Shown here piece by piece: positions 1 to 10,050 of a stretch of DNA of 64,000 bases; positions within the stretch are counted from its first letter, which is position 1; each line of letters opens with the position of its first letter. The DNA is taken from contig CM036168.1 in NCBI GenBank assembly GCA_020631735.1, forward strand, positions 102,568,036 through 102,632,035. Direction: 5' to 3'. A model generated the notes under the pieces. That model saw only the letters and a list, made by a program, of their open reading frames with translations. It made no database searches and had not been told where the DNA came from. Made by a program: the position numbers and the translations under genes. Source of the DNA: Saccharum officinarum. Lineage: Eukaryota > Streptophyta > Magnoliopsida > Poales > Poaceae.

Positions 1-53
1 TCCACATGGTCCGCAGTCCAGACAGTGACTTGACATAGGCGACAATTGGTAAA

Positions 54-290
54 GGCCGGTTTAGTTCCCAGAAAATTTTGCAAAATTTTTCAGATTCCCG
101 TTACATTGAATCTTTAGACACATGCATGAAACATTAAATATAGATAAAAAATAAAACTAATTACACAGTTTAGACGAAATGGACAAGACAAATCTTTTAA
201 GCCTAATTAGACCATGATTGGACACTAATTGTCAAATAATAACAAAATGTGCTACATGATCATTTTGCAAAAAAATTTGCACCTGAGCCC
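54..290. mobile_element. MITE 1 (GTTTAG-type), right end decayed
   Basis: It starts with a GGCC-GGTTTAGTT type terminus. Its core (Cs in 'cacatcgaatc', then an A-rich stretch, 'ctaattacacagtttagacgaaat', and 'caaataacaa') recurs in MITEs 3, 7, 10 and 15. The right inverted repeat is degenerate and abuts MITE 2. No coding capacity was seen, and I cannot assign a superfamily by eye. Confidence 0.65.
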
Positions 291-550
291 TCGTTTAGTT
301 CACAGAATAGGGGAGAAAAACACTGTATCAGAATTTCTGTAGCATTTCGTTTGTATTTGGTAAAAATTATTCAAATTTTGACTAACTAAGCTTAAAATGT
401 TCGTCTCGCAAAGTACAACAAAACTGTGCAATTAGTTTTTGATTTCATCAACATTTAGTACTTCATGCATTTGCCGACATTTTGATGTTACGAGGAATCT
501 TCTTTTTGCATAGTGGAATTTGAGGAGAATTGGGGGAACTAAACAAGGCC
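287..550. mobile_element. MITE 2 (GTTTAG-type, second subfamily)
   Basis: It has a CGTTTAGTT left end and a complementary AACTAAAC-AAGGCC right end. The interior matches MITE 6, and MITE 9 in the opposite orientation (shared 'ttttgatttcatc' and 'gccgacattttgatgt' blocks). It is non-coding. The small open frames across it are incidental. Confidence 0.65.
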
Positions 551-563
551 TGAACAAGCCTAA

Positions 564-805
564 GGGCTGGTTTAGTTCCAAAAATTTTTGCAAAACGACA
601 CTGTAGTTCTTTTCGTTGTTATTTGGCAAATATTGTCCAATCATGGTCTAATTAGGCTTAAAAGATTCGTCTCGTCCATTTCGTCTAAACTGTGTAATTA
701 GTTTTATTTTTTATCTATATTTAATGTTTTATGCATGTGTCCAAAGATTCGATGTGACGGAGAATCTGAAAATTTTTGCAAAATTTTTTAGAACTAAACA
801 GGGCT
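564..805. mobile_element. MITE 3 (GTTTAG-type)
   Basis: Its ends are GGGCTGGTTTAGTTCC and GAACTAAACAGGGCT, which are near-perfect inverted repeats. The core is the same as MITE 1 but in the opposite orientation. It is non-coding. Confidence 0.75.
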
Positions 806-1456
806 CGGCGCGGCCCGTCCTTCGCGGCAAAATTCGCAAACAAATATTCCTTTTGCCAACAGCATCGTCAGTAACGAGCGCACGCAGGAACATGGGCACC
901 GATACGGCGATACGCAGCGAAGGCACGTCCAATCTCCCACAGTAAATGGAACAGACAACCGCGGCTTACAGGCAGCAGAGAGCTTCAGAAGGCACGTCCA
1001 ATCTACCTGTTCGCTCCATGCCTGCAGAGAGCTTCATTTCAGCGTGAGCCAAAATTCAGCGCTCGTGCTTTCACGTCAAGGGTTAAATGCAGGTGCAGCA
1101 TGCTCCATGCCTGCACTGCACACTGTCCGCTGAGGCCGGGCCCTGGCTTCACACAAGTCCACAGCGCGCTACTGTTTCAGCTGCATTGTGCACTGTTCCC
1201 GGCCGGCGATGTGAGTTTCCTCGCGAATCTTTTGACACTAGCAGCGAGCGGGTCACGAACGTGCAAGAACACGATGAAACAGGCAAGTCCCTGCACTGGC
1301 CACTGATCATCATTGGCAAAGGCCATGCATGGTCTAGTGATCTTGCACGAACCGACGAAATACTAGGAACGCAACCGGACTCGATCTTTTTCGTGAAATT
1401 AATCTTTTGATTGACAAGGTAGCGTTCGTTGAAAAGACCCACGGCCTTTTTTTTAA
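806..1456. other. Intergenic stretch without a recognised gene
   Basis: This is mixed-composition DNA. The open frames here (for example 1087-1410 plus and 1149-1490 minus) overlap one another on opposite strands, show no domain, and look like chance frames. I see no RNA gene. Confidence 0.5.
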
Positions 1457-1686
1457 GGTCCGGTTGGGTTTGGGTGTTAAAGTTTAACAAACACGGTAGT
1501 ATTTTCGTCTTATTTGATAAAAAGTTTTCAATCTTGGACTAATTAGACTTAATAGATTCGTCTTGTAAATTACTCCTAATCTGTACCGACATGCATGCAA
1601 TTAGTCTATATTTAATATTCCATACATTTGAGAAAACATTGATATAATAGGAGTTAAACTTTAACCCACTCAAACCAAACGGGCCT
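1457..1686. mobile_element. MITE 4 (GTTTGG-type)
   Basis: Its ends read CCGGTTGGGTTTGGGTGTTAA on the left and CAAACCAAACGGGCC on the right. A TTAAAGTTTAAC block lies inside each end. The core includes 'gacatgcatgcaattagtc', shared with MITEs 5 and 13. It is non-coding. Confidence 0.7.
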
Positions 1687-2157
1687 TACGGTCGTCTCTC
1701 TGCATACGGTACGGGACAGGCTACACTGCAAATCAGACATTGTCCTCTATCCCTCCTGCGTGCTTCCTGCCCTGCCCGTGTTGCGACTTGCATGCACATG
1801 TGTGGATCTTTTCAGCCTCCTGTTGTCCGGATCGTCTGTGTACAGGATACTAGGCGGTACACTATCGCTGTGACGTGAAGTTACAACTGTTCTCGCATAC
1901 CCCAGTGCACACATGAACGCCTCAAAAGTCTGGAGGCCGAACCGTGCGTGCGTGCGTGCAGCTACGTAACGTCGCAGAAGATCCCGCCCGTTTTCTGCTC
2001 ACCTTTTCCTTCGCAAACTCCTTTAAAACCACTGCACAGCCGTCCGCCATGTCGCACAAGGTTTTCAAGCGTTAAGGCACGCACCAACCTTTCCTCCTCC
2101 TAGCTCCTCTACTTCTATTCCTCAGGTTCACGGTTCACCTCGAGCAGTGCTGCGGCC
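1687..2157 (+). promoter_or_regulatory. Promoter and 5' leader of OFP-1
   Basis: This is the gap between MITE 4 and the first OFP-1 codon. A TATA-like TTTAAAA lies at 2022-2028, about 130 bp before the ATG. A nine-codon frame (ATG 2049, TAA 2073-2075) would be an upstream ORF if transcription starts before it. The assignment rests on position and composition only. Confidence 0.4.
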
Positions 2158-2936
2158 ATGGTGACCAGAAGGCTCGCCCTGAGCTCCCTCTTCCATGGCA
2201 AGGCAAGGGACACTTCCTTACCACCACCGCCTCCTCCCACTACGACCGCCGGCCCGGCTGCTTGGCCATGGCCATCCAGCAAAAACCCAAGAGCGCAGTC
2301 CACCCACGCCGCGCAGCCGCATGCGGCAGGCGCCGCCAGGACCACCATCGCCTCCATCGTCCTCGACTCCGCGAGTCCTCCTTCACGGCCTCCTCCGCGC
2401 GGCAGGACTGCCGCTCTGACAGCCTCTCCACGGCGTCCGAGGCATCGGCGGCGGCGGCATGCGACGACGCGGCGGACGACGCCGTCGTGCGGGGAATCCG
2501 CTCCGACCGGCTCCTCTTCGACCCAGGTGCGTCGGCCACCAACTCCATCCTCGAAGAGAAGTCCGCCGCCGCCGCTGCCGCCTGCGCGGGCGCCAAACCG
2601 GAGGAGGAGGCGTTCGGAGGCGCCGTGGCGGTCGCGTTCGAGTCCGCGGACCCGTACGCGGACTTCCGGGCGTCCATGGAGAAGATGGTGGCCGCGCACG
2701 GGGTCGGCGACTGGGGCTGGCTGGAGGAGATGCTCGGCTGGTACCTGCGAGCCAACGATGGGGACACGCACTGCGCCATCGTGGCCGCGTTCGTCGACGT
2801 CGTCGTCGACATAGCCGACCCGGCTCGCGAGGCGTGCTCTTCGGAGGCCTCATCTTGCACGTTTGCTGCGGGAGAGTTGGATTTGGGGGAGAAGGGCAAA
2901 CCAGCTGCAGTGTTCACCGTGTCATGTTTAGATTAA
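2158..2936 (+). CDS. OVATE family protein, apparent 1-bp frameshift
   Basis: This is a plant-specific OVATE family (OFP) transcriptional regulator; the family mostly represses transcription and partners with TALE homeodomain and TRM proteins. The C-terminal OVATE domain is clear at 2630-2815 (FESADPYADFRASMEKM, then WLEEMLGWYLRAN and IVAAFVDVV), in the frame that ends at TAA 2934-2936. The matching N-terminus is in another frame starting at ATG 2158 (MVTRRLALSSLFHG, a Pro run, then WPWPSSKNPRAQS, the type of motif seen near OFP N-termini). The two frames meet near 2365-2375 at an SA/ESS junction, consistent with loss of one base in a GC-rich run. Read through, it would be about 259 residues, normal for the family. 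An alternative start in the OVATE frame is ATG 2262. The family is confident; whether the frameshift is real or a base-calling error cannot be told here. Confidence 0.8.
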
Positions 2937-3006
2937 GCTGAACTAATCTTCGTGATTTATTTGGCTTATCTACGTGTTAATTAATCTCGTCGTTCTGAAA
3001 TGGTTA

Positions 3007-3238
3007 GGCCCTGTTTGGTTTGCTTACGTTAAAGTTTAACTCCCATCACATCGATGTTCTCTCGAATGCATGGAGTACTAAATGTAGACTAATTGCATGC
3101 ATGTCGGCACAGATTAGGAGTAATTTGCGAGACGAATCTATTAAGCCTAATTAGTCCTAGATCAGAAACTTTTTATCAAATAAGACGAAAGTGTTACAGT
3201 GTTTGTTAAACTTTAACACCCAAACCAAACACCTCCTT
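3007..3238. mobile_element. MITE 5 (GTTTGG-type)
   Basis: It starts AGGCCCTGTTTGGTTTG and ends CCAAACCAAACACCTCC. TTAAAGTTTAAC lies inside the left end and its complement inside the right end. It is 70 bp downstream of the OFP-1 stop codon, so it may lie in the 3' UTR. It belongs to the same family as MITEs 4 and 13. Confidence 0.75.
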
Positions 3239-3678
3239 AGAGACTAAAGAAGTAGAGAGTACCAATGTACCATAGTACTATTGTACTAGGTGTCAAGACG
3301 ATCATCCTACGTTGACTTATCTAGACGTACGATCAACTTGTTCAGATTGTGTGTATGAAACAATTAAGAAGGTCGTTACGGCGCAAACCATGCATGCATG
3401 AACTATATGGGCGGATGTAAGATCATGAGTTCATGGTGATCAAGCAAAACGGTACTCCCACCGGCCACCGTCCTAGATTTTAGTTGTCATAAAAGTTTTA
3501 CCTTTTTTAGGAAAAAAAAATATTAACATCTATTGATGTTGCTATGAAGATATATTTCATGTCGACTTTAATAAAACTAATCTGATATTGTAGCTATTGA
3601 TTCTGTTTTTCTATAAGCTTAGTAAAGTTAAAGAATTTGATTTAGAGCAAAGCTAAAATGCACCGATAAAAAGACAAA
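3239..3678. other. Intergenic, AT-rich, nothing recognised
   Basis: No ORF, RNA gene or clear repeat boundary was seen. A poly-A run occurs at about 3511-3520. Confidence 0.5.
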
Positions 3679-3943
3679 GGCCGTGTTTAGTTACCCGAAT
3701 AGGCCGATCTGATTTTGCACTGTAGTACTGTAGCACTTTTGTTTTTATTTGCTAATAATTGTTCAAATATTGATTAATTAGGCTCAAAATGTTCATCTCG
3801 AAAAATACGACAAAAACTGTACAATTAGTTTTTGATTTCATCTACATTTAATACTCTATACATATGCCGACATTTTAATGTGATGAGTAATCTTCTTTAT
3901 GCATAGTAAAATTTAGGTGAATTTGGATATTAAAAAAAAGGCC
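3679..3943. mobile_element. MITE 6 (GTTTAG-type, second subfamily)
   Basis: The left end is GGCCGTGTTTAGTTACCC. The right end has decayed to a poly-A run plus GGCC. The interior is co-linear with MITE 2. Confidence 0.6.
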
Positions 3944-4048
3944 AGATGCAAATGGCGACCGGTAGTAGTGCAGGGCTGCTGGTCGTACATGGTGCCAGTG
4001 GATCACCGGATTGCAAGAGGCTACAGCACCATCAATGATTACGATATT

Positions 4049-4278
4049 GGCCCTGTTTAGTTTTCAGAAAATTTTATAAAATTTTTCAGATTTCCTGTTA
4101 GACACATGTATGAAGCATTAAATATAGATAAAAAATAAAACTAATTACACAGTTTAGACGAAATGGACGAGACAAATCTTTTAAGCCTAATTAGACCATG
4201 ATTGGACAATATTTACCAAATAACAACGAAAAGAGCTACAGTGCCATTTTGCAAAAAAAAAATGCATCTAAACCGGCC
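4049..4278. mobile_element. MITE 7 (GTTTAG-type)
   Basis: The ends are GGCCCTGTTTAGTTTTC and CTAAACCGGCC, with the same core as MITE 1. It is non-coding; the 69-residue frame starting inside it (4198) is incidental. Confidence 0.75.
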
Positions 4279-4872
4279 CAGAGGAGAAATGGTGGTAGCA
4301 TACAGTACGTCACAGCTAACAGTTGTCTTGTGCTCTACACACTTTCATACATAGTGATATCCAACACGCGCGCAATGTGGACCACCATTGCACTCAATAT
4401 TCAATAATGCGCTTGTCATAACAAAAATATCGGCAAAAACTAGTTTTTGTGATGTTATAAATAGCGCGCTTATCAATTGCCAATTTGCCATACAAATATC
4501 GGCAAACTAGTTGTGTTGTAATGGATATGTTGTGTACATTTGGCGTGATATTTTTGTAGAGGTCTTTCCTGTCAAATTTCTTACATTTCTTGTTGAGTGG
4601 TGCAGTGGCGCGAGTTGATGTCCCCTCAATCCAATCGGCTGCTTTTCACTGTTATTTTAGTTGCTATCTTGTTATTTGTCACTTTTTGTTGTTGCCAGGT
4701 TTTTTTTGAGGTCTTACTTCGTTGTAATGTCCAGTCTATGTGGCCTGTTTTATTATAACTGGCAGCTCGCTGATTGAGAATTTGTGCTTTCAGCCGTCAT
4801 ACTCGTACGATAGCTATATATTCTCTCTCTTCTCCCATGACCACCATGACCTTGGTTGCGTTGGGTTTTCTT
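4279..4872. other. Intergenic, nothing recognised
   Basis: This is AT-rich sequence with a partly repeated segment ('atcggcaaaaactag' at about 4430 and 'atcggcaaactag' at about 4498). No coding or RNA signal was seen. Confidence 0.45.
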
Positions 4873-5212
4873 AGGGTGTTTAGTTGGGAGGTGAAAACAT
4901 TTTAGGTGTCACATCGAATATTTTATGGGATGTCGGAAATGGTTCTCGGATACTAATAAAAAAAACTAGTTACATAACTCGTCTGAAAATCGCGAGACGA
5001 ATTTAATAAGCCTAATTAAGCTGTCATTAGCACATGTGTGTTACTGTAGCACTTAAGGCTAATCATGGACTAATTAGGCTTAAAAGATTCATCTCGTGAT
5101 TTTTAACCAAACTGTGCAATTAATTTTTTTCGTCTATATTTAGTACTACATGTATGTGTCCAAACATTCGATGTGATGGGATGAAAAAATTTTAGGTGGG
5201 AACTAAATATTT
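4873..5212. mobile_element. MITE 8, long fold-back form
   Basis: It starts AGGGTGTTTAGTTGGGAGG and ends with GGGAACTAAATA. The interior is strongly self-complementary: 'cgagacgaatttaataagcctaatta' near 4990 faces 'taattaggcttaaaagattcatctcg' near 5070. It therefore could fold into one long hairpin with its loop at about 5020-5060. Confidence 0.6.
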
Positions 5213-5474
5213 CCGGTCGTTTCTATAATTAGCTTGACAACCACTCCTATAGAAGAAAATGAAGACAACTCACTGATTAATAGAGGGGAGCATTATTTAA
5301 AAGCCATCTATGTAAATGGTTAGACGGTTTCAGATAAACGTCGAACTCTATTAATCATTTATAGAGGTGGACATCACTTAACTCTGTCAATCATTTACAT
5401 AATACAATGTCGAAGTAGGCTTATACCTTATTACAAGTTTGGGTCCTTTTCTCCTCATATCTCAAGTATGATCA
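5213..5474. other. Intergenic, nothing recognised
   Basis: A partial internal duplication is visible ('tcatttatagaggtgg' and 'tcatttacat' around 5350-5400). No genes were seen. Confidence 0.4.
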
Positions 5475-5491
5475 ACAAAAATCTCCTTTAG
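5475..5491. repeat. Left target site duplication of the LINE (17 bp)
   Basis: The sequence ACAAAAATCTCCTTTAG is repeated exactly at 43799-43815. The length and A-rich start fit target-primed reverse transcription. Confidence 0.9.
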
Positions 5492-5806
5492 ACGCAAGTC
5501 ATATTATAAGGCTCACAATGTCCGTAATTGACGGAGCCCCTCCCCAGGTGACTCGCGAGACGTTTCTCTGCCCGACCTCGATCTAGTTCACCAATTTTCG
5601 GTGATCTTGATCTGCTGCGCCGCCCAAGCCCCGCCACTGACCTGCTGTTGGTGCCGGACAACACATATCGACGGTTAGCCCGATACGTGGCGCCGTCGAC
5701 CACATATCCCCCTAGGTAGCCGCTTAGGAACCCTAGGTCAGGGAAGATTTTGGGGCTGCGCTGATCTACGCGCAGTGTACCCTGGCTTGCCCTTTGATCC
5801 GTCTGC

Positions 5807-6644
5807 ATGGCATCGGTTCGTAGTGGCAGTTCGGATGGGGCGGATGGGAGCCCTAATCCCAACGTGATGGATCTCCTCCGGCGACTTAATCTCACGGAGG
5901 CGGAGGAGGAAGTAGTGGACTTCTGCGAGGAGGAGGATGAAGAGATCTCGGTGCCGATTGAGTGGGCGCTTGTGGGAAAGGTGCTGTCGCCGTCGCTGGT
6001 ACATGTTAATACTGTGCGCTCGGCGATGAAACCCGCGTGGGGAAACCCGGTCGGACTCAAGATTCGCGCGATCGGGGGGAAGGAAGATAATATGTTTGTC
6101 GCGGAATTCGGCAATGGCGCCGATCTATAGAGGGTTTTGGCCGGCTCGCCTTGGATGGTGGGGCGGTATGCAATCCTCTTGCAGAACTATGATGAAAAGC
6201 TCAGTGCGTCGGAGATAATCTTTGATTGCTTGGAGCTGTGGGTGCGTGTTCTCAATCTACCACTCGGTTGGATGAATCGAGCGCGTGGCTCTAGGGCCAT
6301 GAGCCTCATTGGGCACGTGATTAAAATGGATGTTGATGCGGATGGGAAAGCGAGCGGGGCATTCCTGCAGGCTCGAGTGGCAATTGAGGTTGCTAAGCCA
6401 CTGAGGCATGGTGTGTTTCTCTGGATGAGTAAATCGGAGGATCCGAGATGGTTCCAGGTGCAGTACAAAAGGCTGCCATATTTCTGCTTTGCGTGTGGCG
6501 TAATGGGACACTCTGAATTGGAGTGCCCAACACCTGTCTCAAGAGATGAACAAGGGAAGCTACCCTATGATGCGCAACTCCGAGCACCGGAGGAGAAGAA
6601 AAGGAGGCCACTATCTTTCGTTGGGGCAGCTACTGAATCGTGGG
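5807..6644 (+). pseudogene. LINE ORF1, 5' part (DUF4283 and CCHC zinc knuckle)
   Basis: This encodes the nucleic-acid-binding ORF1 protein of a plant L1. It begins at ATG 5807. The DUF4283 region runs from about residue 45 to 200 (ALVGKVLSPS, then SPWMVGRYAI and LELWVRVLNLPLGWM). A CX2CX4HX4C knuckle (CFACGVMGHSELECP) lies near 6484-6528. An in-frame TAG at 6128-6130 interrupts it in the middle of DUF4283, and the frame is the same on both sides. The gypsy insertion at 6644 cuts it; the reading frame resumes at 39152. Confidence 0.85.
6640..6644. repeat. Left 5-bp target site duplication (GTGGG) of gypsy insertion
   Basis: GTGGG lies directly before the LTR start TGTAACAC. The same five bases follow the last LTR at 39147-39151, where LINE ORF1 continues in frame. 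Confidence 0.9.
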
Positions 6645-7539
6645 TGTAACACTTCAAGTGTTTAGTCCTTAATTGCATTGCATTTGCATGGCATAAACAT
6701 AAGCATGCATCATTCATGTTTGTTATTTTATGTGATGCAACACATGTAATTTTTCTAGGGTTTGTTTGATTTATTTCATGAAGTATTTGATAGATGGTGT
6801 AACAAAAGGGTAAGGTAGCCAATCATGACCTACAACACCTTAGTTATACTTAGGGTAACATTTGGAACAAGGTTCATGTTGACCAAAATTACAAAATTGC
6901 CCTCCAAGAAAAGTTTGACCACCATTTGACCCTAGAAGGCCCTAGTTTGACCAATTAAAAAGTCTAATTTAGAGACCTTGCATGGAAGAGCACCCTTAAG
7001 CAAAGTTGTAGAGAATTTCATGAGGAACAAAAGTTCTAATATGGCCATCTCATGAAAATGATCAGAACATGCTCAAAAATGGCCCACAAGTCAGTATTAG
7101 GGGCTGTTTGGGGACTTAGCAAATTTTGCTAAGTGTTGAGCTGAAAACCGTTTCACTGTACCTCACTTTGACAACTTGTAACTCACAAACTAGGCCGAAC
7201 CAGTCCTTGAGCCAATTGACAAAGTTGTTGTCCACACATAGCTCTACAACATTGTCAATATCACCATCACCTAGTTCTAAATGGTTTAGGAGATGTGGTG
7301 TCTTGAAAATGGGGTTTCAGTCGGGTTCACTGACTGAAAACACGTTTCAGTTTCCAAGTACACTACTTTGGAGCTCTGTGGTTTCAAATCCAGGCCGAAC
7401 CAGCCCAAACTCCAATTGACAAACTTGTAGCCCTCATGTAGCTCTATAAAATTGGTGTTATCATCTTCTTCTAATTCGAACTGGTTTGGGAGAAAATCGG
7501 TGTTGAACTTGTCCTGTCAGTCGATGCCTTGGAGCTCTG

Positions 7540-8360
7540 AAACGGCACGTTCAGACACCGACGGCCGCGGCCGACCGCGTCGTGGCGCTCGGGCAGAGCC
7601 CGGTGGCCGCGTGGCGCGCGTGTTCTGCCGACGCCCCACGTCGCCTGCGAGCTCAGCGTGAAGACCAGGGCGACCCGCTTCCCCCTCCATTCCATCGCCC
7701 TCCTTCCCTCTCTCATTTCCAGAGCGGAGAAAACCGGGCCGCCCTTGCCGCCCCTCTCCGGCGAGCTCGTGCCCGCTCACCACCGCATCGCAGTCCCCCA
7801 GACCTCGCCAATCTCTTCGCCTCACCACCCTCCATCTCCTTGACCCACCGAAGCCCGTGATTTGACTCGAGGTGAGCCGCATTTCCTTCTTCCCCATCTC
7901 CGAGAGGTCGCCGGAGCCCGCCATGGGACCTCACCGTGGTCGGGGTGCTTCGGGTCTCTCTCCGTCCTCCCTTCCTAGCAAAATGGAACCGCCTAGCTTC
8001 GGTGAAGCTCGCACCGAGCCTGGACCGCACCGTGCATCTTCACCGGCGACGGCGCGCCGCCACCGGACACCACCGGCCGCCGCTCGCGGTGACAAGCCCC
8101 TTCCACCCCATCCCCATCCGTTCCACGAGCACCAATCGACGCACCGGGTGACGGAGAACACGAGGCGGTGTCCGATTGGCCGAGCGAGCCCTTCTCCGGC
8201 GAGCTCGAGCTCGTCGGAGCTCGCGGGTCTCCGCCTCCCCTGTCCCTCTGTCCCTGACTGCGGGGGCCCGCCTGTCAGTTGCCAAGCGCGGGCGGGACGG
8301 CCGAGCAGGCCGCGCGCGCGCGAGTCGTGGGCCGAGTTCTTCCGGGCCGGCCCAGTCATC
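7540..8360 (+). other. GC-rich gene-like block inside the LTR
   Basis: This is a sharp GC-rich island in an otherwise AT-rich LTR, present in all four complete LTRs (about 18790-19610, 23975-24790 and 35205-36025 in the others). It has the C/T-rich, CCGGCGAGCTCG-repeating texture of a grass gene's first exon and leader, and a donor-like GAG/GTGAGC. Several overlapping frames are open on both strands (for example 7872-8435), but none keeps its frame across the LTRs or shows a domain. It may be the element's promoter and leader or a captured host segment; this is inference. Confidence 0.4.
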
Positions 8361-9723
8361 CGAAATGAAATTCATTTTTATTATTTTGTCACTGATTTTT
8401 GTACAAGTTGGAAAAATGTAGATCTAGGGTTTTAATGATCCAAAAATCATGAGATAAATTTTATTAGGGTCCACATGATGTGTAGTATTTTAGAAAAATA
8501 TAAATCTGGAATGTGATGTTTAATTTTTAGGAGAATTTAATAGATCCTTTAAATGTGTTTTAGAATGCATGCAAATTTGTTAAATTTATAACTTGAGCTG
8601 TAGTGTTCCATAAATCATAAAATTTGATGGGTAGGTTACTCTATGCTAGTCCTAGCTCTGGTAAAAATTTGGGCATCAGTGCTTAAGTACTTTTCAAGTT
8701 ATAATGCTATCTTGTTATTTTAGGAAATGCTTAAAGGAATTTTTGTAATTTTTCTACATGTGCAATGTTCTTATAAATTTTTGGAGAATGTCTTGGTATC
8801 TTAAAGTGTCTAAGAAAAATATGAAATCTGTTGTTTGACACTTTTCAATAGGGTTTCTTATTTATACAAAAATCAGCCTTATTAGCTTGTGAATTTTGTG
8901 TAGGGAGTTCCTGTGAATAAAAATAGTTCAAATTTTTACAGCAGTCTCTTTTTGGGTCAAAGAGTCCTCTGTAATTTTTGTAGAATTTTGGGAGCAGTCT
9001 ACATATATGTTTAAAATTCCACTTAATTACTTAAGTAAATTAAGAAATGGGTTTAAATAAATGTTCTAGGTGGGCACACCTTACTTTCTGGTGTCTTTGT
9101 GATATTTGTGAACTTGTAGTAGCATTAGTTTGGTTTTAGAGAATGGTTGCCACATCAATAAATATTTAACCTTTGTAATTTAGGTTTTCTGGACAGCTAA
9201 GTAGTAATTCTAAATTTGGCTTTGATAAAATTGGTTGCTGGACAACCTGTAAATACCAAAGTTGGAGTAAACTTGATGAACTAGCTTGTGTTAAAATTGG
9301 GAAGCATTTGGCTTAGTAGTTTGAGAGTTACTGTTGTTTAAAGTGGCAGTTCAAAATCTGCTACTCTCTGTTTTGGAGAGGACAGATTCTGGAACTTGTG
9401 AAGTTTGACATGGAAAACTTAGGAGTTTGGAGTTGAGGTCTGAAAATGAATTGTAGTACATTTCTTAGGCTTTCCAGATTGTCTTAGATCATATCTTTTG
9501 GAATTATAAATCTCCAGTTGTGATAAAAACAAGTAGCTGCTATCCAGAACGCTTACTGTGGTGTTTTGCTGATTGTTATGGTGAGATATCCTAAGACATG
9601 CTACTTTTGTAATTGTTAGGTGTTAGGGCCTTAACTGAGGATGAGCAGCTTTGTCTTAGGTTAAGTAGATTAGGTGAGTACTTCTCTATTAGAGAAGAGA
9701 TTTGCACGTACTAGTAAAATAAC

Positions 9724-10050
9724 TTGAATAGAGTATTTTATTCTGAAATGCATTTCATTCCGAGCATGTTGCACCCATTTATGCATCCATTATATTTATT
9801 GTGCATTCATGCAATAGGTGTACCGGAGGGGGTGACACTCCTCGAATTCGAACAAGCAATACCGGAGGAGGTGCTGAGTCAACCGGAGGAGTTAGCAGAA
9901 GAACCCAACGTCGGGGAAGCGCCGTCAGAAGATCTACCCGAGTGTCCGGACCACCGGCCCGCAACCTTTCTGAAAGGCAAGCCCCGGTGCATGCTGAACC
10001 CATCGTTTTATAAATATATCTTGAGTACTTTTAATTGTTTACTGCATTAA
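9724..10050 (+). CDS. Small ORF in the LTR, unknown, low confidence
   Basis: This is a 108-codon frame that also reads in LTR-C (26142-26465, 107 codons) and LTR-D (37388-37714) but is disrupted in LTR-B. The central part is acidic and Pro-rich (PEGVTLLEFE, EEVLSQPEEL), followed by a basic GKPRCMLNPSFYKY segment. An acceptor-like AATAG precedes the acidic part (near 9817-9819), so it may be an exon of a spliced message. No family is recognised, and it could be a chance frame. Confidence 0.25.
   Translation: MNRVFYSEMHFIPSMLHPFMHPLYLLCIHAIGVPEGVTLLEFEQAIPEEVLSQPEELAEEPNVGEAPSEDLPECPDHRPATFLKGKPRCMLNPSFYKYILSTFNCLLH

Noticed and set aside
2115..2941. Several long frames overlapping OFP-1 on both strands
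   Set aside because: These are GC-driven shadows. Only the frames carrying the OFP N-terminal motif and the OVATE domain are supported.
7872..8435. 187-codon and overlapping frames in the GC-rich LTR block as proteins
   Set aside because: The frames differ between LTR copies, exist on both strands, and carry no recognised domain. High GC removes stop codons.
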